The notes under the pieces are model-generated. The model made no database searches. It was not told the DNA's origin and saw nothing but the letters and a program-made list of their open reading frames with translations. The translations under genes and the position numbers were made by a program. Shown in pieces: positions 10,495 to 21,521 of a DNA stretch of 64,000 nt. This DNA comes from Rutidosis leptorrhynchoides (lineage: Eukaryota; Streptophyta; Magnoliopsida; Asterales; Asteraceae). The stretch covers positions 6,940,501 to 7,004,500 of the forward strand of contig NC_092333.1 of NCBI RefSeq assembly GCF_046630445.1. Direction: 5' to 3'. Positions within the stretch are counted from its first letter, which is position 1. The number at the start of each line of letters is the position of its first letter.

Positions 10495-13258
10495 TGTAAC
10501 GACCCGTACTTTTGCGATCATTTTATACTTATAAGATTAATATTTACATAAATTAAACCTTGCCAACATGATAAGCAATCCAAATTGTCAAGACTTATAT
10601 TTCCGAAAAGAGTTTTACACAACGTTTGACCGTCTAGTTTGACCGATGATATCACGAACTATACAATATATGATAATTATACGTTTGTGTATGTATATGT
10701 ATATATACATATTTAACATGATTAATAAATGTTTTAATATCTCATTTTGTATTAATAACAATAAGTTACAAGTATATTTTGAAACTACTAACTTAAGTTT
10801 TCAAAACGATAACAATACGTAACGTTATTTGACATATATACTTAAGACTTATAATGTTATACATATATTGTATAAGTAATGTATTTAATTACTTTTAAAG
10901 AACTTAAATACATAAAACCATATAAGTGTATTCACAAAAGATAGCTATATTTGAATCCTCATTTCATTTTTCACAAAATTTCTATACGTATACCTAGAGT
11001 ATTTGTACTCGTATCATACCTAGCTCCTATACGTATTTACTAATAGTAAATACACATCAAAATCACCACCTAACCAGCCATTATTCATGCCCTTAGAGCT
11101 AGGTAATTACTTTTGGATGATTACTTGACTAATTAACAAGATTACAAACTAAAATTTGTCCATGTATGCCCATGAAACACGTTTTTTATGGTGTATATAT
11201 GTATCATCATTTTAGTTCATTTTTACTTCCATTCTCTAGCTAAAAACACACACACATTCAAGAGTCTTAAACTCCATAAACATTCAGCAACTTACCTTGA
11301 AGATCTAGCTTCAAAAACCATACTAAAACACCATAAGAAAACCATACAACAACACTTCAAGAAAACCTCCCAAGAACACCAACTTACTTCCAATCTTTCA
11401 TCCACTTCTATCACCCTTTTGATTCTAGCTTCTTACTCCTCTTTTACAGCAAACTTATCCAAGGAACTTGAGGTAGAATCTATGTTCATAACCTTATTCA
11501 ATTCATATATATATAGCTATCTTATTTTGTGGTACAAAAGTTTAACAACAAGAACATAGTTTGAATGTTTTTCAAACTTGTTTGCAAACTAAATAGATCC
11601 TTCTAACTTAACTTTTAAAATACTTCAAGACCTGTAATATAACTTATGTATATGCTAATTTAACAAGGTAAAACTTGGTTTTTCAAAGTATAAGTATTTT
11701 TAGAAAAATGGTCATTAAATGATTTTGTTGTAACAAAAATGTTTAACTTCATATGTTTCACTAATGTTTCACTTATGCCGTATGATTTTAAATACAAACC
11801 AAGGTATTTACAGTTCATAGTCTTAAAGAAGAACTCGATCCAAGAAGATGGCAATTTGAATCAACGAAAACGGATTTGTAACGAAGAAACTATGACCGAA
11901 ACAAAATTGGTTATCCTAGATCATTTCAACTACGGGATCAATTGGAAAAAAATGATATAAATCACATATTTCTAAGATAACATGATATTTTATATATATG
12001 TACTTATAATTCAATTTTATATGGTTCAGGATCACCCGTAAACAATACGAGAAGATTAATCATAAGATCCCATGATTGTACGCAACACGTCATTTGACAA
12101 CACCGGTACTTTATGTACGCAACACGTCATTTGACAACACCGGTACCATGGGTCAAGATTAATCTCGACCAATACATATATGATGGGGTTTTATTGATTT
12201 CCTTGGGGGTTTTATTTATTTCATTGCGGGTATATTAAACATCTAAAAATGAACCATTAAAATTGAATTACTAACATCGGACTGCTAACTACGGACTAAG
12301 GAATTATTCAAAGTATTAAAAGTATAACAAGTATATATTTATAACGTTTGTTTAAAAATGAAAACATATTGATATATTATATATGGATAGGTTCGTGATA
12401 TCAACCGGGAGACCAAGTCAATTATCTATATCTTCAAAGACAACCGTGAGTATATAGTCCCACTTTTAAACTCTAAATATTTCGGGATGAGAATACATGT
12501 ATTTTATGTTTTACGATATGGACACAAGTAACTGAAAAATATGTTCTACGTTGAGTTGTACCACTGGCATACTTCCCTGTAGCTTGGTAACTAATATTTA
12601 CAGCGGTATTGTAAACGCGAATCCTGTTGATAGATCTATCGGGCCTGACAACCCCAACTGGACTGGACGACCAGTATTCAACGGTTGCACAGTACTTCGT
12701 TTTGTGACTACACTTGGTACGGTGTAGTAAGATTTCATATTAAAGGGAATATGCGACGTGAAAATGTTAAGTATGGTTACCAAGTGCTCAACCACTTAGA
12801 ATACTTTTATTAAACTGTTTATATACGAAATCTTGTGGTCTATATATATATTGCTGCCGGCATTAAACCTATATCTCACCAACTTTATGTTGACCTTTTA
12901 AAACATGTCTATTCTCAGGTGATTTCTAAAGTTTCCGCTGCATCATGTTGGATCTAACCAGGATCTTGCGTACGCATGTTTGTGTCAAAAATAAAACTGC
13001 ATATCCGAGATGTTGTATTGTAAAATATGCTAGAAACCGTGTTGTTGTCATCATTTGTAAAGTTTGTAAGTCGAAGATTATCGCTAAACGTTAATCTTCT
13101 TTTTATTGTCTTAAGCTTGTAACAAAAATAATGGTTATGGTTTGTAATGTATAATATATGCAGTTTTCTTTCAAAAATGTCTCATATAGAGGTCAATACC
13201 TCGCAATGAAATCATACGTTATCTAACGCGTTCTTATGGTTAAGGACGGGTTATGACA
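10495..13258 (+). repeat. R2 5' LTR
   Basis: 2764 bp. It includes a short internal tandem duplication near 12080-12145 (GTACGCAACACGTCATTTGACAACACCGGTAC, two copies). The frames of 60-120 codons inside occur identically in both LTRs and are not credible proteins. It shares the AACATGTCTATTCTCAGGTGATT segment (12902-12925) with the other long LTRs. Confidence 0.95.
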
Positions 13259-13460
13259 TGTGGTATCAGAGCGTTGGTCTTAGCGAACCAGGTTTGCATT
13301 AGTGTGTCTAACCGAGAAGTCGTTAGGATACATTAGTAAAGTCTGGACTTTGACCGGGTCTGATTTAAAAAAAAAAAAAAAAAACCATTACTTATCACTG
13401 TTGGTTAAAATTTATATGTAAATATTATGTAGTACTAATGGGTTAGTTGTTGTGTGATAG
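13259..13460 (+). promoter_or_regulatory. R2 primer-binding site and leader
   Basis: TGGTATCAGAGC (13261-13272) pairs with initiator-Met tRNA. The leader GTTGGTCTTAGCGAACCAG...TTGCATTAGTGTGTCTAAC...GTTAGGATACATTAGTAAAGTCTGGACTTTGACCG is shared with R0, R1 and R3. An A-run (about 13368-13384) follows. GTGTGATAG precedes the first ATG. Confidence 0.85.
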
Positions 13461-13931
13461 ATGTCGGGCTCGAAACTTATTATCACATTCAGCGACTCCG
13501 AACCAGAATCTTCAGATTGTGTTTCAGTCATTAACATATCCGATGACGAAAGTGGTATTTTTGGGGAAGACTCACAATTTCCGGATGAACCAACTATAGA
13601 AATATCGGAAAGTGAACCCGAGGAGGAAAGTGAACCCGAAGAGGAAAGTGAACCCGAAGAAGAAAGTGAACCCGAGGAAGAAATACTAGAAATTACGAAA
13701 GAAAAATTCGATCAAGGAAAGAAACGAAAAGCGAATGAATTAGAAAATTCAAATCCCGAACTTAGTGAGAATGACGTAGCACCAATTCCACTCAACACTA
13801 CCACCCCTATTCCCGCTATTCCTATTAGTGTTATCCCCGCATCTAGTTCTTCGGCTCCTCAGACAAAACGTAGGCAGACAGCTAGGATAAGCGTTAGGCC
13901 ATTCATTGGAACTAAACGCCCTAGAAAATAG
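13461..13931 (+). CDS. R2 acidic-repeat protein encoded upstream of gag
   Basis: 156 codons, intact. The first third is Ser/Asp/Glu-rich (ITFSDSEPESSD..., INISDDES resembles a SUMO-interaction motif). Tandem SEPEEE repeats cover about residues 50-76. A Pro/Ile/Ser linker follows, then a basic C-terminus (KRRQTARISVRPFIGTKRPRK region, a possible nuclear-localisation signal). It is homologous to R1's frame and in the same place between leader and gag. No match to gag, pol or env. Extra frames ahead of gag are known in some plant Ty3/gypsy lineages (Ogre), but this one shows no similarity I can recognise. Confidence 0.65.
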   Translation: MSGSKLIITFSDSEPESSDCVSVINISDDESGIFGEDSQFPDEPTIEISESEPEEESEPEEESEPEEESEPEEEILEITKEKFDQGKKRKANELENSNPELSENDVAPIPLNTTTPIPAIPISVIPASSSSAPQTKRRQTARISVRPFIGTKRPRK

Positions 13932-14114
13932 ACCGAACGATGCACTGCCGTATTAAGCCATGGAATCATATAATGTTTTGTATAATATTATTAGTGTGGT
14001 TTGCTTAAAGTTTGATGTAAGATAAGCATATGTAAAATAGCGAAGTATGAAATGCAATAATTTTCCATGGTTAAGTATTATTTAGATTGTAGTAATTGAT
14101 TCTGTACTAAGCTA

Positions 14115-14152
14115 TTAAGTATGAACATTAACGGGTAGGTACTACCCAAGAT
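14115..14152 (+). promoter_or_regulatory. Internal polypurine-like hairpin upstream of gag (R2)
   Basis: ATTAACGGGTAGGTACTACCC, the same hairpin as in R1 and about 150 bp before the gag ATG. The left arm repeats the terminal polypurine tract motif. Confidence 0.5.
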
Positions 14153-14291
14153 ATAATTATAAAACGCTAATAAGAAGAAAAGGCTTTTATAATAATACCT
14201 GGTTCATATTATTAACAAGCTATAAATGTACTATAAATACACACTACATCTATAATATTCCATGTGAATAATTATTTTCTTTCATTAGGAA

Positions 14292-17200
14292 ATGGCGCGA
14301 TTGAATCGAATGACGGAACAAGAACTCGAGGAACTCATCAACCAGCGAGTGAACGATAGAATGCTATGGGTCGAAGCTGCAAGAGCTGCTGCAGTTAACC
14401 CAAATCCTCGTGTAGGATGCTCCTACAAGACGTTTCAAGCTTGCAAGCCATCATCATTCAGTGGAACGGAAGGACCGATCGGTTTAACCCGATGGATAGA
14501 AAAGATGGAGACGGTGTTCAAAATCAGTGGTTGTGATGAAAAAGACATGACCAAGTTTGCATCGTGCACTTTACAAGATAGTGCACTCACATGGTGGAAG
14601 AATTATGTGAAGGCGGTAGGAGGAGATGTAGCTTATGATACTCCATGGGAAGAATTCAAAGCAATGATAATCACCGAGTATTGTCCAAGGAATGAGGTTA
14701 TTAAGTTAGAAGATGAGTTACGAAGTTTGAAGGTGGTTGGTACTGAAATCACCAACTACAATCAGCGATTCATGGAATTGGTTTTACTATGTCCTGAATT
14801 GGTTCCAACCGAAGCACGGAAGATTGAAATGTACAAAGGTGGTTTGCCCAAAAAGGTCAAGGCAAACGTTACGGCATCGAAACCTAAAACAATTCATGAA
14901 GCTATAACCATGGCGAACGAGCTAATGGATCAGGTCATTTTGGACAAGAAAGCATTCAATACTGAGGTGAAGGTATTGGGGAACAAGAAAAAGTGGAATG
15001 GAGGTTATGATCGAGGTAACCAACAACAACCTTATAAGAAACAAGAAACCACGAAAGGTGCGGGTAGTGGTTCAGGCTTTGGTTACAAAGGACAAAGTCC
15101 TTTATGCAACCGTTGTCACAAACATCATTTTGGTTACTGTAGTGTGTTGTGCACTAAATGCAATAGACAGGGACATCTTGCTGAAGATTGTAAGGCTCTC
15201 GTTACAAATGGTAACAAGACTCCTGCCACCAACGCAAATAGAACTGCTTTGGCTAACATTACTTGTTTTGGGTGTGGAAAACAAGGTCACTATAAGAGTC
15301 AGTGCCCGAATCCAGAAAAGAATGGCGGACCTGCACGTGGAAGAGCGTTTGTTATTAATGCTAGAGAGGCACGAGAAGACCCGGAGCTTGTTACGGGTAC
15401 GTTTACCATTAATAACTTATCAGCATCTATTTTATTTGATACTGGCGCCGATAGAAGTTACGTGTGTATAAATTTTTACACTAAATTGAATTGTTCATCA
15501 TTACCTCTAGATGCTAAGTACTTGATTGAGTTAGCTAATGGTAAACTAATTAAAGCCGATAAAATTTGTCGTGATTGTGAAATAAATCTAGCCGGAGAAA
15601 CGTTTAAAATCGACTTAATACCCGTGGAATTAGGAGGTTTTGATGTAATAGTCGGCATGGACTGGATGTCCAAAATAGGAGCGGAAGTTGTTTGTGCCAA
15701 GAAGGCAATTCGTATTCCTGGTAAGGATAAAATACCGGTGATGATTTATGGAGAGAAGGGTAATTCAAAGCTAAAACTCATTAGCTGTTTGAAAGCCAAG
15801 AAGTGTTTAGAAAAGGGATGTTACGCTATTTTAGCACATGTTAATAAAGTCGAAAAGAAAGAAAAGTGCATCAACGACGTGCCTGTGGCAAGAGATTTTC
15901 CTGAAGTTTTTCCGGAAGAATTGCCGGGATTACCTCCATTTAGATCGGTAGAATTTCAAATAGATTTAGTACCAGGAGCTGCACCAGTGGCTCGTGCTCC
16001 ATATAGACTTGCACCGTCCGAGTTAAAAGAACTTCAAAGTCAGTTAAAAGAATTACTGGACCGTGGATTTATACGACCAAGTACTTCACCGTGGGGAGCT
16101 CCAATTTTGTTTGTTAAGAAGAAAGATGGATCTTTCAGGATGTGTATAGATTATCGTGAATTAAATAAGTTAACTATCAAGAATCGGTATCCACTACCGA
16201 GAATTGATGACTTATTTGATCAATTGCAAGGATCATGTATGTATTCGAAAATCGACTTAAGATCGGGCTATCATCAACTACGCGTCAAAGAAGAGGACAT
16301 TCCGAAAACTGCTTTTCGGACACGCTACGGCCATTACGAATTTTTAGTCATGCCGTTTGGATTGACGAATGCGCCAGCTGTATTCATGGACCTCATGAAT
16401 CGAGTTTGTAGTCCGTATTTAGATAAGTTTGTTATCGTTTTCATTGATGATATTCTTATCTATTCCAAGAGTGAGCAAGAGCATGAAGAGCATTTAAGGT
16501 TGATATTGGAGTTGTTAAGAAAAGAACAGCTATATGCTAAATTTTCTAAGTGTGCTTTTTGGTTGAAAGAAGTGCAATTTCTTGGCCATGTTGTTAATAG
16601 CGAAGGAATTCAGGTTGATCCAGCAAAAACTGAAGCTATTGAAAAATGGGAGACTCCTAAGACACCAACGCAGATACGCCAATTTTTGGGTTTAGCCGGT
16701 TATTATAGAAGGTTTATTCAAGATTTTTCCCGAATAGCTAAGCCGTTGACAGCATTAACGCAAAAAGGGAAGAAATACGAATGGACCTCGGAGCAGGAGA
16801 ACGCATTTCAATTACTGAAGAAGAAGTTAACTACGGCGCCTATTTTATCGTTACCTGAAGGGAACGATGATTTTGAAATATATTGTGACGCTTCGCGACA
16901 AGGTTTTGGTTGTGTTCTTATGCAACGAAAGAAAGTTATTGCATTTGCATCCCGACAATTGAAGATTCACGAGCGAAATTATACGACGCATGATCTAGAA
17001 TTGGGAGCAGTCGTGTTTGCATTGAAGATGTGGAGACACTACTTGTATGGGGTTAAATTCACTGTGTTTACTGATCATAAAAGCCTTCAACATATTTTTG
17101 ATCAGAAACAATTGAACATGAGGCAACGTAGGTGGGTCGAGTTAATAAACGACTATGATTGTGAAATTCGTTATCATCCCGGAAAGGCGAACGTGGTAGC

Positions 17201-18674
17201 CGATGCTTTAAGCAGAAAGGAACGAGAACCAATTCGAGTTCGAGCAATGAATATAAAAATTCGCCTAAATCTCAACTCACAAATCAAAGAAGTTCAACGA
17301 GAAGCACTTACTAAAGAAAATAAAGGAAATGAAATAATGAAGAAGTATGAGAAGCAACTCGTTATGCGGGAAGATGGAATTCGATATTTTGCAAATCGTA
17401 TTTGGGTACCGAAGTTGGGTGGATTAAGGAAGTTGATATTGAACGAGGCACATAAGACAAGATATTCGATACATCCTGGAGTTGGAAAGATGTACCAAGA
17501 TCTTAAGACGCATTATTGGTGGCCTAATTTAAAAACAGACGTTGCAATATATGTTGGGGAGTGTTTAACTTGTTCCAAGGTTAAAGCAGAACACCAAAAG
17601 CCGTCAGGGTTACTTCAACAACCAGAAATCCCAGAATGGAAATGGGATGGTATTACCATGGATTTCATCACGAAGTTACCAAAGACTGCCTGGGGATACG
17701 ACACCATTTGGGTGATTGTTGATCGTCTCACCAAGTCTGCACATTTCTTGCCTATAAAGGAAACGGATAGAATGGAGAAACTATTACGATTGTATATAAA
17801 GGAAGTTGTTTCAAGGCATGGGATACCTATTTCCATTATATCCGATCGTGATAGTAGATTTACTTCAAAGTTTTGGCAATCACTACAAGAGGCACTAGGA
17901 ACTCGTTTGGATATGAGCACCGCATATCATCCGCAAACTGACGGGCAGAGTGAGAGAACGATTCAGACTCTCGAAGACATGCTCAGGGCATGTGTGATCG
18001 ATTTTGGAAACGGATGGGATAAATATCTACCGTTAGCAGAATTCTCGTATAATAATAGTTATCATGCGAGCATTGGAGCTGCGCCATTCGAAGCATTGTA
18101 TGGAAGGAAGTGTAGATCTCCTATCTGTTGGAATGAAGTAGGAGATCGACATTTAACTGGTCCCGAGATTATACACGAAACGACCGAGAAGATAGTACAA
18201 ATCAAGGAGAGATTGAAAACAGCCCGTAGTCGCCAAAAGAGCTACGCCGATGTCCGAAGGAAACCATTAGAGTTTCAGGTCGGGGACATGGTTATGCTAA
18301 AGGTGTCACCTTGGAAAGGTGTAATACGTTTCGGCAAAAGGGGTAAACTAAACCCAAGATATGTAGGCCCGTTTAAGATCATCGAACGCATTGGACCGGT
18401 AGCTTATCGACTCGAGTTACCGCAACAACTCGCCGGAGTACATAATACCTTTCACGTCTCAAACCTTAAGAAGTGTCTTGCAAAGGAAGATCTCACTATT
18501 CCTCTTGAAGAAATCCATGTCGACGAGAAACTACAATTCGTCGAAGAACCAATCGAAATCATGGACCGTGAAGTTAAACAGCTCAAACAGAGCAATATAC
18601 CGATTGTTAAGGTTCGTTGGAATGCTAGAAGAGGTCCCGAGTTTACTTGGGAACGAGAGGATCAGATGAAATGA
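14292..18674 (+). CDS. R2 gag-pol polyprotein (Tekay chromovirus type)
   Basis: One 1460-codon frame. Domains in order: retrotransposon gag (about 60-210); zinc knuckles [14 protein letters not shown] (from residue 287) and [14 protein letters not shown] (from 325), preceded by a shorter Cys/His cluster; aspartic protease with FDTGAD (D383); reverse transcriptase with FIDDILIYS (D719, D720); RNase H with YCDAS (D866); integrase HHCC zinc region (about 1060-1110) and catalytic D1124, D1185, E1221 (35 residues between the last two); integrase C-terminus with GPF and FHVSNLKKC; and a chromodomain-like end ([19 protein letters not shown]) typical of Tekay/Del elements. All catalytic residues are present. 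The TGA at 18672 comes about 12 codons earlier than the stop implied by R1's longer tail. Confidence 0.95.
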   Translation: MARLNRMTEQELEELINQRVNDRMLWVEAARAAAVNPNPRVGCSYKTFQACKPSSFSGTEGPIGLTRWIEKMETVFKISGCDEKDMTKFASCTLQDSALTWWKNYVKAVGGDVAYDTPWEEFKAMIITEYCPRNEVIKLEDELRSLKVVGTEITNYNQRFMELVLLCPELVPTEARKIEMYKGGLPKKVKANVTASKPKTIHEAITMANELMDQVILDKKAFNTEVKVLGNKKKWNGGYDRGNQQQPYKKQETTKGAGSGSGFGYKGQSPLCNRCHKHHFGYCSVLCTKCNRQGHLAEDCKALVTNGNKTPATNANRTALANITCFGCGKQGHYKSQCPNPEKNGGPARGRAFVINAREAREDPELVTGTFTINNLSASILFDTGADRSYVCINFYTKLNCSSLPLDAKYLIELANGKLIKADKICRDCEINLAGETFKIDLIPVELGGFDVIVGMDWMSKIGAEVVCAKKAIRIPGKDKIPVMIYGEKGNSKLKLISCLKAKKCLEKGCYAILAHVNKVEKKEKCINDVPVARDFPEVFPEELPGLPPFRSVEFQIDLVPGAAPVARAPYRLAPSELKELQSQLKELLDRGFIRPSTSPWGAPILFVKKKDGSFRMCIDYRELNKLTIKNRYPLPRIDDLFDQLQGSCMYSKIDLRSGYHQLRVKEEDIPKTAFRTRYGHYEFLVMPFGLTNAPAVFMDLMNRVCSPYLDKFVIVFIDDILIYSKSEQEHEEHLRLILELLRKEQLYAKFSKCAFWLKEVQFLGHVVNSEGIQVDPAKTEAIEKWETPKTPTQIRQFLGLAGYYRRFIQDFSRIAKPLTALTQKGKKYEWTSEQENAFQLLKKKLTTAPILSLPEGNDDFEIYCDASRQGFGCVLMQRKKVIAFASRQLKIHERNYTTHDLELGAVVFALKMWRHYLYGVKFTVFTDHKSLQHIFDQKQLNMRQRRWVELINDYDCEIRYHPGKANVVADALSRKEREPIRVRAMNIKIRLNLNSQIKEVQREALTKENKGNEIMKKYEKQLVMREDGIRYFANRIWVPKLGGLRKLILNEAHKTRYSIHPGVGKMYQDLKTHYWWPNLKTDVAIYVGECLTCSKVKAEHQKPSGLLQQPEIPEWKWDGITMDFITKLPKTAWGYDTIWVIVDRLTKSAHFLPIKETDRMEKLLRLYIKEVVSRHGIPISIISDRDSRFTSKFWQSLQEALGTRLDMSTAYHPQTDGQSERTIQTLEDMLRACVIDFGNGWDKYLPLAEFSYNNSYHASIGAAPFEALYGRKCRSPICWNEVGDRHLTGPEIIHETTEKIVQIKERLKTARSRQKSYADVRRKPLEFQVGDMVMLKVSPWKGVIRFGKRGKLNPRYVGPFKIIERIGPVAYRLELPQQLAGVHNTFHVSNLKKCLAKEDLTIPLEEIHVDEKLQFVEEPIEIMDREVKQLKQSNIPIVKVRWNARRGPEFTWEREDQMK

Positions 18675-18716
18675 AAGTATCCGCACTTGTTTCTCGATGA
18701 CGCAAAATAGGTACAA

Positions 18717-18757
18717 TTTTAAAATTTCGGGACGAAATTTATTTAACGGGGAGGTAA
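18717..18757 (+). promoter_or_regulatory. R2 3' hairpin module and polypurine tract
   Basis: AAATTTCGGGACGAAATTT (8 bp inverted repeat, 3 nt loop) followed by ATTTAACGGGGAGGTAA, ending at the 3' LTR. GGGGAGG is the most purine-rich version among the four elements. Confidence 0.75.
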
Positions 18758-21521
18758 TGTAACGACCCGTACTTTTGCGATCATTTTATACTTATAAGAT
18801 TAATATTTACATAAATTAAACCTTGCCAACATGATAAGCAATCCAAATTGTCAAGACTTATATTTCCGAAAAGAGTTTTACACAACGTTTGACCGTCTAG
18901 TTTGACCGATGATATCACGAACTATACAATATATGATAATTATACGTTTGTGTATGTATATGTATATATACATATTTAACATGATTAATAAATGTTTTAA
19001 TATCTCATTTTGTATTAATAACAATAAGTTACAAGTATATTTTGAAACTACTAACTTAAGTTTTCAAAACGATAACAATACGTAACGTTATTTGACATAT
19101 ATACTTAAGACTTATAATGTTATACATATATTGTATAAGTAATGTATTTAATTACTTTTAAAGAACTTAAATACATAAAACCATATAAGTGTATTCACAA
19201 AAGATAGCTATATTTGAATCCTCATTTCATTTTTCACAAAATTTCTATACGTATACCTAGATTATTTGTACTCGTATCATACCTAGCTCCTATACGTATT
19301 TACTAATAGTAAATACACATCAAAATCACCACCTAACCAGCCATTATTCATGCCCTTAGAGCTAGGTAATTACTTTTGGATGATTACTTGACTAATTAAC
19401 AAGATTACAAACTAAAATTTGTCCATGTATGCCCATGAAACACGTTTTTTATGGTGTATATATGTATCATCATTTTAGTTCATTTTTACTTCCATTCTCT
19501 AGCTAAAAACACACACACATTCAAGAGTCTTAAACTCCATAAACATTCAGCAACTTACCTTGAAGATCTAGCTTCAAAAACCATACTAAAACACCATAAG
19601 AAAACCATACAACAACACTTCAAGAAAACCTCCCAAGAACACCAACTTACTTCCAATCTTTCATCCACTTCTATCACCCTTTTGATTCTAGCTTCTTACT
19701 CCTCTTTTACAGCAAACTTATCCAAGGAACTTGAGGTAGAATCTATGTTCATAACCTTATTCAATTCATATATATATAGCTATCTTATTTTGTGGTACAA
19801 AAGTTTAACAACAAGAACATAGTTTGAATGTTTTTCAAACTTGTTTGTAAACTAAATAGATCCTTCTAACTTAACTTTTAAAATACTTCAAGACCTGTAA
19901 TATAACTTATGTATATGCTAATTTAACAAGGTAAAACTTGGTTTTTCAAAGTATAAGTATTTTTAGAAAAATGGTCATTAAATGATTTTGTTGTAACAAA
20001 AATGTTTAACTTCATATGTTTCACTAATGTTTCACTTATGCCGTATGATTTTAAATACAAACCAAGGTATTTACAGTTCATAGTCTTAAAGAAGAACTCG
20101 ATCCAAGAAGATGGCAATTTGAATCAACGAAAACGGATTTGTAACGAAGAAACTATGACCGAAACAAAATTGGTTATCCTAGATCATTTCAACTACGGGA
20201 TCAATTGGAAAAAAATGATATAAATCACATATTTCTAAGATAACATGATATTTTATATATATGTACTTATAATTCAATTTTATATGGTTCAGGATCACCC
20301 GTAAACAATACGAGAAGATTAATCATAAGATCCCATGATTGTACGCAACACGTCATTTGACAACACCGGTACTTTATGTACGCAACACGTCATTTGACAA
20401 CACCGGTACCATGGGTCAAGATTAATCTCGACCAATACATATATGATGGGGTTTTATTGATTTCGTTGGGGGTTTTATTTATTTCATTGCGGGTATATTA
20501 AACATCTAAAAATGAACCATTAAAATTGAATTACTAACATCGGACTGCTAACTACGGACTAAGGAATTATTCAAAGTATTAAAAGTATAACAAGTATATA
20601 TTTATAACGTTTGTTTAAAAATGAAAACATATTGATATATTATATATGGATAGGTTCGTGATATCAACCGGGAGACCAAGTCAATTATCTATATCTTCAA
20701 AGACAACCGTGAGTATATAGTCCCACTTTTAAACTCTAAATATTTCGGGATGAGAATACATGTATTTTATGTTTTACGATATGGACACAAGTAACTGAAA
20801 AATATGTTCTACGTTGAGTTGTACCACTGGCATACTTCCCTGTAGCTTGGTAACTAATATTTACAGCGGTATTGTAAACGCGAATCCTGTTGATAGATCT
20901 ATCGGGCCTGACAACCCCAACTGGACTGGACGACCAGTATTCAACGGTTGCACAGTACTTCGTTTTGTGACTACACTTGGTACGGTGTAGTAAGATTTCA
21001 TATTAAAGGGAATATGCGACGTGAAAATGTTAAGTATGGTTACCAAGTGCTCAACCACTTAGAATACTTTTATTAAACTGTTTATATACGAAATCTTGTG
21101 GTCTATATATATATTGCTGCCGGCATTAAACCTATATCTCACCAACTTTATGTTGACCTTTTAAAACATGTCTATTCTCAGGTGATTTCTAAAGTTTCCG
21201 CTGCATCATGTTGGATCTAACCAGGATCTTGCGTACGCATGTTTGTGTCAAAAATAAAACTGCATATCCGAGATGTTGTATTGTAAAATATGCTAGAAAC
21301 CGTGTTGTTGTCATCATTTGTAAAGTTTGTAAGTCGAAGATTATCGCTAAACGTTAATCTTCTTTTTATTGTCTTAAGCTTGTAACAAAAATAATGGTTA
21401 TGGTTTGTAATGTATAATATATGCAGTTTTCTTTCAAAAATGTCTCATATAGAGGTCAATACCTCGCAATGAAATCATACGTTATCTAACGCATTCTTAT
21501 GGTTAAGGACGAGTTATGACA
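18758..21521 (+). repeat. R2 3' LTR
   Basis: 2764 bp, nearly identical to the 5' LTR. It ends ...GTTATGACA followed by the TSD cgatc and the continuation of R1 gag. Confidence 0.95.

Larger units (their letters stand above)
10495..21521 (+). mobile_element. R2: young, nearly complete Tekay-type Ty3/gypsy retrotransposon
   Basis: LTRs at 10495-13258 and 18758-21521, both 2764 bp, TGTAACGACC...TATGACA. The TSD cgatc is at 10490-10494 and 21522-21526, within R1 gag. I found only about five LTR-LTR differences by eye (for example near 10999, 11584, 12204, 13230 and 13249), so insertion is very recent. It contains primer site, acidic frame, gag-pol frame and polypurine tract. It probably is, or was until recently, capable of moving itself and related elements. 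Confidence 0.95.

Noticed and set aside
11188..11559. 123-codon frame repeated at 19451-19822
   Set aside because: Identical only because both are R2 LTR copies with almost no divergence; low-complexity composition and no homology recognised.
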